Below, in pieces: positions 35,283-50,199 of a stretch of 64,000 nt of DNA. A model generated the notes under the pieces. That model did not search any database. It was not told the DNA's origin and worked only from the letters and a program-made list of their open reading frames with translations. Each line of letters opens with the position of its first letter. The stretch's first letter is position 1. A program made the translations under genes and the position numbers. Origin of the DNA: Cephalopachus bancanus (Eukaryota; Chordata; Mammalia; Primates; Tarsiidae); NCBI GenBank assembly GCA_027257055.1, contig JAPVLO010000039.1:6044501-6108500 (forward strand), given 5' to 3'.

Positions 35283-35992
35283 ACAACTTTTTAAAAGAAT
35301 AAAATGTTTATAATATAACAAAGTGAGGTGAAATACTATAAAATTAAGTTCACTTTTTATGGGAAATGAGACCTTCTTTACAAATATGTGTATTAATCAC
35401 ACATAGCACACCTAACTTTCCTTTAATTAATTCTCTCTTTAGCTGTATCTAATATCCTGTTAAGCCCTTCCATTGAGTTTTTAATTTTAGTCGTGCTTTT
35501 TTCTTCTCAGTTCTAAAGTTCCTACTTTGTTCTTTTTTCAAAACTCTTCATAGGTTTTTATCATTTAGTTTCCACTTTCCTGCCACAATGTCCAAGCTTA
35601 GGTTTTATCTTGAATAAAGTAAGCATAGTTTTATAGTCTGTGTCTGATTCTGATATTTGGGAGTCCTACAGAGCTGTTTCTGTGGTTCCTGCAAATTCTT
35701 GTTTTTATTGTCAAGTCACCTCATAAGTATGATTATCTTTATGGTGGATAGTATGTGAAAAATTATTTGTAAGAAAACATGGGACCTGGGATGATGCTGT
35801 CTTATTTCAAAGAGGATTTTGCTTTTTTTTCCCCAGGTGACCTGAGACATTAGCCACTTGGGATCACCTCTATCTAATTTTTGGACTCAATATTTTCTGG
35901 GCTATCTGATATGTTGCAACTGGGCTGCAGTCATACAGCAGTTGTAGTATGTCCAGTGTAAGACGCCGCTCATAAAAATCAGAGCCCAGGGC
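35283..35992. other. Probable old LINE-type repeat remains
   Basis: TTTCCCCAGGTGACCTGAGACATTAGCCAC-type sequence (35831-35860) and TGTGTCTGATTCTGATATTT occur in an old interspersed repeat I cannot name exactly. Confidence 0.4.
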
Positions 35993-36285
35993 AGGCACGG
36001 TGGCTCAAGCCTATAATCCCAGCACTTTGGGAGGCCAAAGTGAGAGAATTGTCTGAGCCCATGGGTTTGAGACCAGCTTGGGCAACACGGTGAGACTTCA
36101 TCTCTACAATAAATAAAAAAAACTAGCTGGTCATGGTGGTGCACGCCTGTAGTTCCAGCTACATGGAAGGCTGAGATGGAAGGATCGCCAGAGCCCATCA
36201 GGTCAGCACTGGGTTGGCTGTGAGTGTGCCAGTGCCCTCCAGCCTGGGTGACAAAGTGAGACTCCAACTCAAAAAGATAAAAAAG
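35993..36285 (+). mobile_element. Alu (lemur-type), sense
   Basis: GCAGGCACGGTGGCTCAAGC start, CTCTACAATAAATAAAAAAA linker, and ACTCCAACTC before the A-tail. Confidence 0.92.
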
Positions 36286-36629
36286 AAACCAGGGAATGTT
36301 TTACCAGGGCCTCCAAATGTTGGCAGGTCCTAAATCCTGGCTTTTTCCTTGTAGCTCCAAGAAATTGTAAAATGTGCAGCTTAGCTTTTCTACTATCTAG
36401 TCAGATCAGCAAACAAACTCCAGACAAAAGCAGTTGTGGTGCTGGGCTCACCTTTCTAGATGTCTGCCCTGCCTGGATGTTGTTGGTCCAGTAATTCTCA
36501 CTATCTTGCTAGTTCTTCGCTGTTTGTTACATCTTGCCCATGCATTTTAGTTGTTTTCATTGGGCAGGTTGTTTTCATTGGTACAAATTACTTAGACCAC
36601 CACTATTGGAAGTGTAAGTACCCACTTCA
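36286..36629. other. Unique intergenic sequence
   Basis: Nothing recognised. Confidence 0.35.
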
Positions 36630-36919
36630 CTTTTTTTTTTTGAGTTGGAGTCTTACTCTATCGCCCAGGTTGGAGTGCAGTGGCACACTCACGGCCACCC
36701 CAGCATCGACCTGCTGGGCGCCGGCAATCCTTCCACCTCAGCCTTTCAAGTAGCTGGAACTACAGGTGCATGCTACCATGCCCAGCTATTTTTTAATTTA
36801 TTGTAGAGACAAGGTCTCCCCAAGTTGCCCAGGCTGGTCTCAAACCCGCAGGCTTAGGCAATCCATTCGCCTTGGCCTCCCAAAATGCTGGGATTACAGG
36901 CTGAGCCACCAAGCCCAGC
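36630..36919 (-). mobile_element. Alu (lemur-type), antisense
   Basis: GAGTTGGAGTCTTACTCTAT start; ends GCTGAGCCACCAAGCCCAGC. Confidence 0.93.
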
Positions 36920-37215
36920 CTACTTTTTTTTTAAGGCAAATATTTATTGTGTGCACACTGTATGTAAGTTAGTAGTTTAGAGATATAAAATATTTAAGAT
37001 AAATAAACAAGACATCTCTCTCCTAAAACTGCTTACACCCTCCTGGAGAAGACACTCTTGTATTCAGCTTTTTCTATAAGTCAGAGACCAGGAAGCATAG
37101 GGACACTAATAGTGAGAGCACACAGGGAACACAGTGACCTGAGAGGGCTCCTTGGAAGAAGCAGCTCACCAGATGGAGCAGCCAGAGCCTAACAGTTTCT
37201 TTTTTCTTGTCTTTT

Positions 37216-37217
<2 letters not shown>
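36920..37217. other. Unique intergenic sequence
   Basis: Nothing recognised apart from short A/T runs. Confidence 0.35.

Positions 37218-37264
<47 letters not shown>
37218..37264. repeat. (TG)23 microsatellite
   Basis: 47 uninterrupted bases, immediately before the antisense L1. Confidence 0.97.
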
Positions 37265-37265
<1 letters not shown>

Positions 37266-38606
37266 GTTGTCTGTTTTAGGTTCACGGCAAAAAGTACAGA
37301 GAATTCTCACACACACCCTCCCCCACATACCCACAGGCTTCTCTACTGTCAACATCCTGCACCAGAGTAGGTCATATGTTACAAACAACAAATCTATGTC
37401 AACACATCATCATCACCCACGACCATAGTTAACATTAAGGTTCACTCTTGGTGTTGTACATGATATGGGTTTGGACAAACGTATAATGATGTGTACCATT
37501 ATAGTACCATACTGACTAGTTTTACTACCCTAAAAATCCTCTGTGCTTCACCTGTTCATTCCTCCCTCCTCTTCAACGGCGAGCAACCACTGATCTTTTT
37601 ACTGTTTCTTCGTCTCTTTTCCAGAATGCCGTATAGTTGGAATCATATAACAGGAAGCCTTTTTCAGATCGATTCCTTTCACTTGATGACATGCACTTAG
37701 AGGCGCTCCATGTCTTTTCGTGGGTTGATAGCTCATTTATTTTGTAGCACTGAATAATATTCCATTGTCAGGATGTGTCATAGTTTATTTATCCCTTCCC
37801 TGACATCTTGGCTCCCTCCAAGATTTGGCAATTATGAATAAAGCTGCTATAAACATCTATGTGCAGGTTTTTGTGTGTACCTAGGTGTTCAGCTCATCTG
37901 GGTAAATACCAGGGACTGAAATTGCTGGATCATGCGGTAAGAGGACGTTTGGTTTTGCAAGAAATGGTGAGACTGTCTTCCAAAGCGATTGCCCTGTTTT
38001 TCATTCCCACCAGCAATGAATGAGAGTTCCTGTTGCTCCACATGCCCACCAGCATTTTGTGTCATCAGTGTTCAGGACTTTGGCCATTCCAACAGATTCA
38101 TATCTCCTAGTTGTTTTAATTTGTATCTCCCTAATGATATGTGATGTGAACATCTTTTCATCTGCTTATTTTCCATTTTCAAATCTTCTTTGGTAAGATG
38201 TCTATTTAGATATTTTGTCCACTTTTTAATCAGCTGTTCATTTCCTTATTGTTGAGTTTTAAGAGTTCTTTGTATGTCTTTTGCAAATATTCCTCCCAGT
38301 CTGTGGCATGTCTTTTCATTCTCTTGACAGTGTCTTTCACAGAGAAGATGTTTTTAATTTTAATAAAATATAGCTTATTGATGATTTATTTCATGGATTA
38401 TGTAATTTTTGTTGTATCCTAAAAGTTATTGCCATGGCCAAGGTCATCTAGATTTTCTCCTGTGTTCTCATGTACAAGTTCTATAGTTGTGTGTTTTATA
38501 TTTAGGCATGCCTTTTACAAATATTTTCTCCCAGTCTGTGATGTATCTTTTCATTCTCTTGACAGTGTCTTGCACAGATATTTTTAATTTTAATTTTAAT
38601 TTTTTT

Positions 38607-38884
38607 TTTTTGGAGTTGGAGTCTCACTCTGTCACCCAGACTGGAGTGCAGTGGCCACTCCTGGCCACCGCAGCCTCAACCTGCTGGGCTCCAATGATCC
38701 TTCCGCCTTAGCCTTCCAAGTAGCTGGAATTACAGGCGCGCGCTACCACGCCTGGCTAATTTTTTATTTTTATTGTAGAGATGCCCAAATTGCCCAGGCA
38801 TGTCTCGAACCTGCGGGCTCAGGCAGTTCACTCACCTCAGCCTCCCAAGGCTCGGGATTGCAGGCTAAGCCACCGAGCCCGGCT
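38607..38884 (-). mobile_element. Alu (lemur-type), antisense
   Basis: Inserted in the second L1 duplication unit. The middle linker is shortened (AGAGATGCCCAAATTGCC). Confidence 0.92.
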
Positions 38885-38897
38885 GATGTTTTCATTT

Positions 38898-39187
38898 TTT
38901 TTTTTTTTTTTTTTGAGTTGGAGTCTCACTCTGTCGCCCAGACTGGAGTGCAGTGGCCGCTCCCGGCCACCGCAGCCTCGACCTGCTGGGCTCCGGCGAT
39001 CCTTCCGCCTCAGCCTTCCAAGTAGCCGGAATTACAGGCATGTGCTACCACGCCCAGCTGATTTTTTTATTTATTGTAGAGATGAGGTCTTGCCGCCCAG
39101 GTGGGTCTCGAACCCGCGGGCTCAGGCAATCCACTCACCTCAGCCTCCCAAAGGCGCAGGATTACAGGCTGAGCCACCGAGCCCAGC
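38898..39187 (-). mobile_element. Alu (lemur-type, young), antisense
   Basis: Very consensus-like. Duplication GATGTTTTCA at 38885-38894 and 39188-39197 shows a separate insertion next to the first Alu. Confidence 0.93.
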
Positions 39188-39850
39188 TGATGTTTTCAAT
39201 TTTAATGAAAAATAACATATCAATTATTTCTTTCAGGGATTGTGTCTTTTTTGTTGTATTCTAAAAGTCATTGCCATGGCCAAGGTCATCTAATTTTCTG
39301 CTATATTCTCTTCTAGGAGTTTTATGGTTTTGTGTTTTACATTTAGAACTATAATCCATTTTGAGTTAATTTTTTTTGAAGGGGGTACAACACCTATTGG
39401 CATGTTCAGTATTTTTCCCTCTTTGGCCTGTTGATGTGATGGATTACATTAATTGATTTTCAAGTGTCATACCAGCCCTGCACACTTGGGATAAATCCCA
39501 CTCAGTAGCGGTGTATAATTGTGCTTATATATTATTGGATCTGATTTGCTGGTATTCTGCTGAGGACTTTTGCATGCCTGTTCATAAGAGATATTGGTCT
39601 GTAGTTTTATTTTCTTGTAATATCTGTACCTGGTTTAGGTATTTCAGTCATGGTGGCCTCAAAGAATGAGCTAGGAAGTATTTCCTCTGTTTCTATCTTC
39701 TGAAAGAACTTTTAGAGAATTGGTATAATTTTTTCCTTAAATATTCCTAGAATTCATCAGTGAACCCATCTGGACTTTGTGCTTTCTCTTTTGGAAGGTT
39801 ATCAATTATTGATTCAATTTCTTCTCTATTATAGTTTCTTTTTAAACTGT

Positions 39851-40079
39851 CCCGCATATTACTGCGGATTGCTGCACTCATTCATTAGGTATTGATACTT
39901 TCTAGTTATGACTCTTCAGAGTGACATTTTCTTTCCTAGTCCTCATTTTCTATGGGTGCCTCATGGCAGAATTTTTACCCCCGATCTTATGCACTTACTA
40001 TAGTAAGAAACTTCTTTATTGTTAACCCTAGCCAGTTCAGGTCAATCATTTCACAGACTGAGGAGAAGAGACTCCGTAA
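39851..40079. other. AT-rich sequence between L1 pieces
   Basis: Probably decayed LINE sequence; no firm identification. Confidence 0.3.
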
Positions 40080-40815
40080 CCTATCAAAATCCTTTTTATT
40101 TAAACAATTTCATCGAGATATAGTTCACATACCATATAATTCATCATTTAAAATATACAGTCCAATGACTTTTCATATATTCACAGAGTTGTGCAATCAT
40201 AACCACAATCAATTCTGAGACATTTTCATTATCTCAAAAAGAAGCACCACACCTGTTAACCACTGTTTCCCTAATCCTAACTCTAGATGACCTCTAATCT
40301 ACTTTCTCTCTATATAGATTTGCCTATGTTGGACATTTCATATAAATGGAATTATACAATATGTGGTCCTTTGTGACCAGTTTATTTCACCAAGCATGTT
40401 TCAAGGTTCATCCATGTTGTAGCATGTGTCAGAGCTTCCTTCCTCTTTATGGTTGAATAATATTCCATTGTATGAAGAGACCACGTTTTGTCTATCCACT
40501 CACTAGTTTATGGATAGATGGGTTGTCTCCACTTTAGGCTATTGCAAATAATGCTGCTACGGACATTCCTGTACAGGTTTTAATGTGGAGGCAGGTTTTC
40601 CTTTCTCTCAGGTAGATTCCTAGGAGTAGAACTGGTACTGTGAGAGTGTTTTCCATTAATGGTTACACCGTCTTACGTTTCCATCAGAGGTGTATGAAGG
40701 TTCCAACTTCTTCACATTCTTGCCAGCATTTCTTATTCTCCATGTGTCTGGTTATAGCATCCTAGTGGGCGCACATGGCATCTGTGGTTTTGACTTGCAG
40801 TTCCCTGCTTAGGAA
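40080..40815 (-). mobile_element. Old L1 3' half, antisense
   Basis: AACAATTTCATCGAGATATA, TTGGACATTTCATATAAATG and ATAATATTCCATTGTATGAA are the L1 landmarks also found in the other antisense copies. Confidence 0.85.
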
Positions 40816-41063
40816 TGAGGGCTGCCATTCTTGACCTGGCTGGAATTCCAAAGCCGCCTATGGTTTTTCACTTCTGCTCCTGCCTCAGCATCCCAACACC
40901 CTCATCCAGGGGGACAGAGGTGAACCCCTGAGCTCATTCCACAGGGAGAAAGATGCTCCCCTACCTGTGTCAGCAAAATTGGCACATGCTTCTTTCCAGC
41001 TTTGCTATAATTTCCCCTCATTTTAGGTTGAATGGGGGGAACGATGAACCATGACGGGGGAGG
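40816..41063. other. Unique sequence
   Basis: Nothing recognised. Confidence 0.35.
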
Positions 41064-41076
41064 TTACACAGATTTT

Positions 41077-41365
41077 TTTTTTTTCTTGAGTTGGAGTCTC
41101 ACTCTGTCGCCCAGACTGGAGTGCAGTGGCCTCTCCCAGCCACCGCAGCCTCGACCTGCTGGGCTCTGGCGATCCTTCCACCTCAGCCTTCCAAGTAGCC
41201 GGAACTACAGGTGCGCGCTACCGCCCGGCTAATTTTTTGATTTATTGTAGAGATGAGGTCTCGCCAAGTTGCCCAGGCAGGTCTCGAACCCGCGGGCTCA
41301 GGCAATCCACTCACCACGGCCTCCCAAAGCGCGAGATGACAGGCTGAGCCACCCAGCCCAGCCAA
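41077..41365 (-). mobile_element. Alu (lemur-type, young), antisense
   Basis: Perfect duplication TTACACAGATTTT at 41064-41076 and 41366-41378. Confidence 0.95.
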
Positions 41366-41378
41366 TTACACAGATTTT

Positions 41379-41988
41379 AACACGTAATCACTCGCCTCAT
41401 CTTTCCCTATTCAACAGGTACATCTTACCCAATTTATATCTGGTTTTAAAAAATCTCCCTGCCAGACAGGTAAGAAACGGGTCAAGACGAACCGCGACCA
41501 TCCCAGCCCTCCATGGAGTCTCCCGCCTGCTCCCGCCCTGCGCCACCCCTCCCACCTGAGAACAGGTTTCCCTGGTTCTGCCAGCCGGCTGCCTCCCTGC
41601 CCTTTCCAAGTTCTAGGCTCTGGCGGCTGCTCCCTGGGGTGTTTACGCAGGGGGCCTGGCCAGAGAGTTAACTTCCTGCAGGATGACTGGCAGCTCAGGA
41701 ATCTAGTGAGGCAAGGCTGCCCAGGGCAGTGAATGGCAGGGGCCCTTCGCAGTCAGGTGAGTGTCAGCCACTTGGAGTGTGTGTGGGTTACCCCAAGTAG
41801 TCGCCCAGGCTGAGAGACTTGCTTTCAGCTGCGGGAGAGTTGGTCCTGGATACTTTCTGGCACAAAACTTCCCAGTTTAGGCAACCGAAGAATTAGATGA
41901 GAAAAGACCTCTCCTACTCTTCTTCGCCCACAACCCTTAGTGTGGTGTTCAGGATGAAACGGCAAAATAGCACAGCATGCACTTTTTC
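41379..41988. other. Unique, partly GC-rich sequence
   Basis: 41.47-41.75 kb is moderately GC-rich with a few CpGs; no gene recognised. Confidence 0.4.
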
Positions 41989-42286
<298 letters not shown>

Positions 42287-42383
42287 TAATTAAATCCCCT
42301 TTACCACTCAGTTTGACCACCTTTCCAGTCAGTCAGGAAAAAATGAAGTATTTCTTATTTTTAAAATTTTATTCATTCATTTA

Positions 42384-44150
<1,767 letters not shown>

Positions 44151-44830
44151 ACAACCATCACGTGTCTGTCATATGCCCAGCCCTCTCTCAGGCCCTGGAG
44201 TAAGCACAGCAGAGCTCTAGTCTGGAAGAGTTTCCATGCCAGTGTGGGCTTCAGACAATAAACACGCAGATGGGGCATTTTAGCTGGTGAGAAAAAGGAT
44301 TGAAAAGATGAGATGATGTGGTCAAAGGACCTGGGGTTGAGATAATGTGGGTCTCTGAGGAGGTGGCACTGAGTAAAGATGAGAGTAATTGGGAAGGAGG
44401 CGGCCTTGTGAGGTCGGATGGGAGAATGTTCTGCGTCAGAGAAACAGAGTGTGGAGGTCTGGTGAGTGTGTGGGGCATGAAGAGCATGATGAGTGGTCGT
44501 ACAGTGGGCAAGGGGTATATTGCAAGAGTCCTATAGCTGGCGGTCTTGTAATGGGTTGGGATTTTTACTGTACGGGCAGAGGGAAACCACTGGAGGGTTT
44601 TAAGCAAGAAGTGATATGACTGGGCGTGGTGGCATGTGCCTGTAGTCCCAGCTGCTCAGAAGACTGAGGCAGAAGGGTCTCTTGTGCCAGCGGTTCTAGT
44701 CCAGCCTAGGCAACATAGTGAGACTCCATCTCTTAAAAAAATGAAACAAAAAAATTAAATTTTAAAAAAGTGATATGAACTGATTTGTATTTTGGACATT
44801 TTAGTTTGCTGCTATGTGGAAGGTAAGCAT
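44151..44830 (+). repeat. Old interspersed repeat, split by a FLAM
   Basis: TCAGGCCCTGGAGTAAGCAC and GGAAACCACTGGAGGGTTTT then AAGAAGTGATATGAC is a familiar ancient mammalian repeat pattern. I cannot give its family name. Confidence 0.5.
44622..44767 (+). mobile_element. Free left Alu monomer (FLAM), sense
   Basis: Single arm GGGCGTGGTGGCATGTGCCT...GAGACTCCATCTC plus A-tail. Duplication AAGTGATATGACT / AAGTGATATGAACT at 44609-44621 and 44768-44781. Confidence 0.85.
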
Positions 44831-45121
44831 AGGCGGGGAAGTTGGTACACAATATTGCCACAGGATGTGGATCAAACTGCATACTAGCCAACTTATTTGA
44901 TCCTTTATTTAAAAGAGAGAGTGGGTCTCTCCCAGTGTGAGAGGGTCTCTGATAGGCCAGGATGCCCATCAGGCTTAAGTCTGGGAGAAAGGCTGGAGAG
45001 CTGGCCCCTGAGTGGGCCTAACCCTGAATCCAAGACTTAGCCCCCATGAGGAGGGGGCTGCCGAGACCTCAGAGTGCCCCTTGTGTAGGTCAGCCTAGTA
45101 AATTCTGATAAATACCTTGAG

Positions 45122-45610
45122 ACGGGTATATCAGTTATCTATTGCTGTGTAACAAATTATTCCCCAAAACAGATTCACTTAAAACCAGAAGCATGTATTT
45201 TCTCACAGTTTCCACAGGTCAGGAATCCAGGAGCAGATTAACAAGGTGGCTCTGGCTCAGGGTCTCTCAGAAGGTTGCAGTCAGGATGTCAGCTGGGGCT
45301 GCCGTCCTCTAAAGGCTAGAGTGAGGCTAGAAGAGCCACTTCCATGATGGCAGCCTCACACGGTTGCTGGATGGAGGCTCCCACTCTTCACCAATGGGCC
45401 TCTCTTCATGACACAGCCACAGGCTTTCCCCAGAGTAAGTGATCCAAGAGCAGGAGAGGGAGCAAGCAGGAAGCTCAGGCCTTTATGACCAGTCTCCTTA
45501 TTAACTGAAGCAAGCCTTTAGTTCCATCTCACACTCAAGGGGAGGGAAATTAGACTCCACCTCTTAAGAGGGTGAGTATGAAAGAGCTTGTGGACATATT
45601 TTAAACCACA
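45122..45610. repeat. Old interspersed repeat
   Basis: ATCAGTTATCTATTGCTGTG, AACAAATTATTCCCCAAAAC and GACTCCACCTCTTAAGAG are landmarks of a widespread mammalian repeat. The class is uncertain from memory. Confidence 0.5.
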
Positions 45611-46714
45611 GTGGGCAGCATCACTCTCATCTCAGGTTGCGTCTTTAATTAACTTGCCCTACGTCATACCACAAGGAAGTGGCAAAAATAGATTAGAATC
45701 CAGCTCTCGAGAGGCTGTCTTTTCTCTGGTGCCATGCTGCCTCCACGAGAGGGAGCTGGTCCTAGCCCAGCCGGTTCTGGTACAGGCCTTGCCACAGACC
45801 CTGAGAAGATGTTAGGAAATGCTGTGTCTTTGTGTGCACTCAACAAACTGGCTGCTACTGTTTCACCACGTCTGGTCTGCAGCCACCATGGTGGCTACTC
45901 TCATTGCCAAAGCTGTATCTGTGCCCTGTTTTATAGGGTAATCAGATCCATTCATTTTTATTTATGGCACATGTGCCACCCCCACTTTCTTCCAGCTCTC
46001 TGGGTACATGACACAGGTTTTCCAGGTGCTGGGTCATGCACAAAGTGATTACAAGTCTGCTCACTGGGCCTGGCTCCTTCCTTCCTTGGGTGAGTAATTT
46101 CCTGGAAGTTCCTTGAGCTCTACAACTAGCTTCTGGTGAGGCCAGACCCACCAGCTCAATGTACATTTCCAAAATGTCTGAATCCAGCCATGGTCCTATT
46201 AGGCCCCAAACCAGGGCTCCCCACTGGGAGAAAGGGAGAGTGTAGCAGGGGGAGTTTGTGTCAGGGCACCCATCAGGCTTAAGGCTCAAACATGAGTCCA
46301 GATACCACCTCACAGCATGTTGCCTGGGCCAGGGCTGGCTCGAGGCCTGGAGGGGCTAACCTGCCAGGTGGATCTCAGGGCATACAGTAGACGGAGCCCG
46401 GGGAAGCTGGGACCAGAGGCTTCCTTCCTCCTCCTCCTCTCCCTGCCTTCCATCCATCACCATTACCCTGAAGGAGGTGCTTCATGGAGTCTTCAAAGAG
46501 CCAGAGGGGACTGGGGTGTTGGTATGGTATGTGATAGAACTTGTTTGATCACTCCCAGCTATGCAATTAAGGGCAGGTTCCCCACGCTGTGGGAGTCCGC
46601 CGTACTGCCTCCGGGGAGCTACCTCTTGCAGTAGAGGACCAAATGCTCTGATTGGGAGGTTAGATGGACCTCGGTGTCCTGTACTTGGATCCGTTTCTGA
46701 GCTCTGGGTGATCT
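45611..46714. other. Unique intergenic sequence
   Basis: Nothing recognised. Confidence 0.4.
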
Positions 46715-46845
46715 ATTCATAAAATAAAATAATAAGAGCATCTGCTTCCCAGGGCTGTTGTGAGGATTAAACGAGATAATGTGTTGAAAACACGTGACTC
46801 AGCCCTTGGGGCATAGTAAGTGCTCAGTGGGTATCTGCTGTCAGA
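46715..46845 (+). mobile_element. Partial MIR, sense
   Basis: CCAGGGCTGTTGTGAGGATT, AAACGAGATAATGTGTTGAA and GGGGCATAGTAAGTGCTCAG are MIR 3' landmarks. Confidence 0.85.
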
Positions 46846-47681
46846 CTTCATTGTCACCAATCAGAGGAATGGTCCTATTTGGCATATTTGGTTTCATGAT
46901 GCTGGCCCTAGGAATGTTTTATGGGACTGGGCTCCTCTCCATCAGTCCAGAGACTGTGTGATCCCATCAAGATCAACTCTTCCTCTACACTGGCCTTCCA
47001 TGTGCACTTGGAACGTCAAACTCCTAAGAGGGTCTGGACACAGAGGTCAGGGCACGTACTGGAGGCAGGACAAGAACCTCTGTGCTCTTGCACTTTGATA
47101 TTTTGCATGGGGAAAAAAAACAGAACAAACCTTCATGGGCCAGCTGCAAGCAGGGTTCACCCTCTTTAGACTGCACCAAGGTTGTATGTGTTTGCCTGGG
47201 AGCTGTTTCCACCCTCCAAGGAATGCCTTGCTTTTTAAGTAGGGAGCTCATATACATCCTGGTTTACACAGGGACTACTTTGGAGGGTTCAGAGAAGTAA
47301 AGGGAATAGAACCCTTGTCAAAGTTCATGACCAGACACCTCCAGGACAGGTGGAGGAGGCAGAGAGAAGCAGAAGAAAGTCAGACAGACTTAAAGGAAGA
47401 CCAGGTAGCAGGAGAGTGTGTGACCAAGGAAGTCCAGTCCTGGATCCTGGTCCCGTCTCCACATCCTGTAGAGGAGTCCCACCCTCCATGCATCTGACTC
47501 TTGGTCGCTCTTGTACAGCACTCAGCAAGACAGTACAACACAGCTCTGCTCTTGCCTAATCTCTATGATGAACAACACGCCAGCTTGTCTTTGGGGTGCT
47601 AAGGCTTGTTTTACAACTTAATGGAGTAAACCTTGCAAGCTTCAGCATTCCCTATTTGTCTACTATTTTACACTAAGCACT
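46846..47681. other. Unique intergenic sequence
   Basis: Nothing recognised. Confidence 0.4.
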
Positions 47682-47925
47682 TTTTTTTCCTTTTTTAGCG
47701 TTTGGGTCTTGCTCTGAAGTACAGTGGCACAATCATAGCTCACTGTAGCCTCCAACTCCTGGGATCCTCCCACCTCAGCCCCAAGTAGCTTGGACTACAG
47801 GCACACACCACTATGCCTGGCTAATATTTCATTTTTTATAGAGATGGCATCTTTCTATGTTGCCCAGGCTGGTCTCAAACTTCTAGCCTCAAGTGATCCC
47901 CCTGCCTAAGTCACCCAAAGCAAAC
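47682..47925 (-). mobile_element. Alu (old), antisense, partly deleted
   Basis: TTGGGTCTTGCTCTGAAGTA (a deletion brings the arm start together) through GGCTGGTCTCAAACTTCTAG. Confidence 0.82.
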
Positions 47926-49253
47926 ACCTGGCACCAAATATTTAATATTTATCTTAGAGAGAAACGTCAGAGAGTCCACACATCTGTGTGGTGTACATGG
48001 ATGCATAAAGTCATTCTAAGGACTTCTACGTGTCATGAGTCCTGTGCCCCAAACATAATTTTATCCCTTATTGAGACCCTCACAGTAGACAGAACTCTGC
48101 AGTTTTAGCTGGGGTTGGCCTTGGGCAAGTCATTAAACATCCATGTGCCCCAAAGTGAGTAAAAGTCCTAAATAGGCAGTGAGTTGGTGATCAAGATGCA
48201 TCCCTCATATGCTTGTCCCCACCAGGGCATCCTGCAGCCCACCTATGCCCCCCCACACCAGGACACTCAAAGACAGCCATACCCCTGCTTTCACAGCCTC
48301 CTCATGTGCCACTGAGCAGTCAGTGGTCTTAAGGGAAGGAAGGAATTCACACGTAGAGTTTTCACTATGCTCCAGGCACCACACTAATTGCTTTGCATGA
48401 TCCCGGTGCCCACCATTTTGTGAGCGTCAGTATGCTTCTCTGATGCTCCCAATATCACAAGGAAATCGAGGTTCTGAGAACCCAGTTTGCCCAGCGTCAC
48501 CCGGCTGTGGTTGGCAAGGCCTCAAATGAGACACCCAGTCCCTCCTGAGTCCAAAGTTCAGCTTGTTGTGCTGAGTCCTGTCTCCCCATCACTTCATTTG
48601 GGCCTCACAACAACCTGGCAGGAGATGGTAAGATTGGCCTTGCTCTCCAGGTGAGGAGATGTGGGGTCCAGGCTGGGACTCAGCCTCATTTCCTGGTTCC
48701 TCCAGGGGGCCCCGATGCCTGTGGACATCACAGAGGGGAGAGGAGGCCATGGGCCAAAGAGACAGAGAACAATACCAATGGACTTACAGAACATCCTCAT
48801 CACTTCCAAGAACAAAGGTTTTCTGGAGAACCACATGACCACACACTGAAACACACCTCACTCTCAACAGCCATCTGTGTCCTCCTTGAAGGTGAATGTC
48901 CCTCTCGGTTACTGCCTCTTGAGATCCCAGTATTTCACCTCCAGTGGCCACTGTCCCCTTGAGTCCCCTCAGAGTCATCCTTTTTCTCTAGAAGGCACAG
49001 GGTCAAGAGGATGCTGGTGGTGCCCCCATCTTAGCTCAGTTTCGTCTCTGAGTGCCTTGGGCTCCCTAGAGAAGAGCAGAATGGGCAGATTCAAATGCCC
49101 AAGTGGGGCCTCATTCTAAGATGTCTAAACATGAATTTAGAAGAAAGAACATGACAAGGGCTGTACCTAACAAGTCCTTAAACAGCACATTCCTGCTTCC
49201 ATGAAAAATGGTTGTGTTTACCAGTAGTGGAGCCTGGTGTTACCAGGTGCAGC
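47926..49253. other. Mostly unique sequence with ancient SINE traces
   Basis: GGCCTTGGGCAAGTCATTAA (about 48117) is MIR-like. 48370-48560 contains CTCCAGGCACCACACTAATT and AGGAAATCGAGGTTCTGAGA, resembling an ancient MIR/L2-type repeat. Otherwise nothing recognised. Confidence 0.4.
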
Positions 49254-49730
49254 ATGATGGTTATTTTTATATTAACTTGACTGGTCTAAGGGATGGCCAG
49301 ATAGCTGGGAAACCATTATTTCTGGGTGTGTCTGTGAGGGTGTTTCTGGAAGCAATTTGCATTAGAATTGGTGGACTGAACAGAGAAGACCCCTCACCAG
49401 TGTGGGTGGACATCCCATTTTGAGTAGAGTAGAAAGGTGGAGGAAGAGTGAAATCATTCTATTGGAAATGGGACATCCTCCCACCCTCCAACATCAGTGC
49501 TTCTGGTCTCAGGCCTTTGAACTCAGACTTACCCTACGGGTTCCCCAGTTCTTTGGGTTTGGACCAGAATGATACCATTAGCTTTCCTGAGTCTCCAGCC
49601 TGTAGATGACACGTCAGGGACTTCTCAGCCTCCATAATCCCATAAGCCAATCCCCCTTACTAAATTTCTTCCTAGATTATCTATCTGCACCCTATTGGTT
49701 CCGTTTCTCTGGAGCACCCTGACTAATGCA
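49254..49730 (+). mobile_element. MLT1-type solo LTR (ERVL-MaLR)
   Basis: Starts ATGATGGTTATTTTTATATT, AACTTGACTGGTC, then TGTCTGTGAGGGTGTTTCTG and, near the end, GGTTCCGTTTCTCTGGAGCA plus CCTGACTAATGCA. This is the MLT1 LTR pattern, without internal retroviral sequence beside it. Confidence 0.85.
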
Positions 49731-50199
49731 CACAGTCTCCCAGTTGATATCTCAGGCCCACATTACAGGGAGTAATTACTGTGGGAGTGTCCCGGCAACA
49801 GGCAGGGTCCCCACAGCAGCATTTTGAGTTTTAACCCTGACAACTTCCCTGGTAGAAAGCAATTATTCTTCATTCTCGGTGGGAAGTCTCACAAGAAAGC
49901 TGAACTGTCCGGTCCCCCTTCTCTCCTTTGGCCATGTCAAATCCTCCCCACCCCAGTGACTGCAGCTTTGGGGGGTGCTGGTGTGGGGGTGGGTCTGTGC
50001 CTCTCCTGCACACTCTGTGTTGGTCTCAGGACCATCATCAGAGGGCCGTTCATGGTGATGGCAGATGGGGCTATTCATGTTGTCCCCTCCTGAGGAGCCC
50101 CTGAGGCCCAGAAACAGATACAGTCAAGGTCTTGCCCTCCCCGGAGCTCACCGGTTGCTCTTACTGTCGCGATAGAAACAGAAGTCTGGACACTACAAC
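49731..50199. other. Unique sequence
   Basis: Nothing recognised. Confidence 0.35.

Larger units (their letters stand above)
37265..39850 (-). mobile_element. Long old L1, antisense, containing a tandem duplication and two Alus
   Basis: Runs from 3' UTR complement (TTTTAGGTTCACGGCAAAAA) through ORF2 landmarks (TTATGAATAAAGCTGCTATA, CCATTTTGAGTTAATTTTTT, GAGATATTGGTCTGTAGTTT). A unit of about 232 bp at 38279-38508 is repeated at 38513-38608 plus 39188-39346. Alus interrupt the second copy. Confidence 0.85.
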
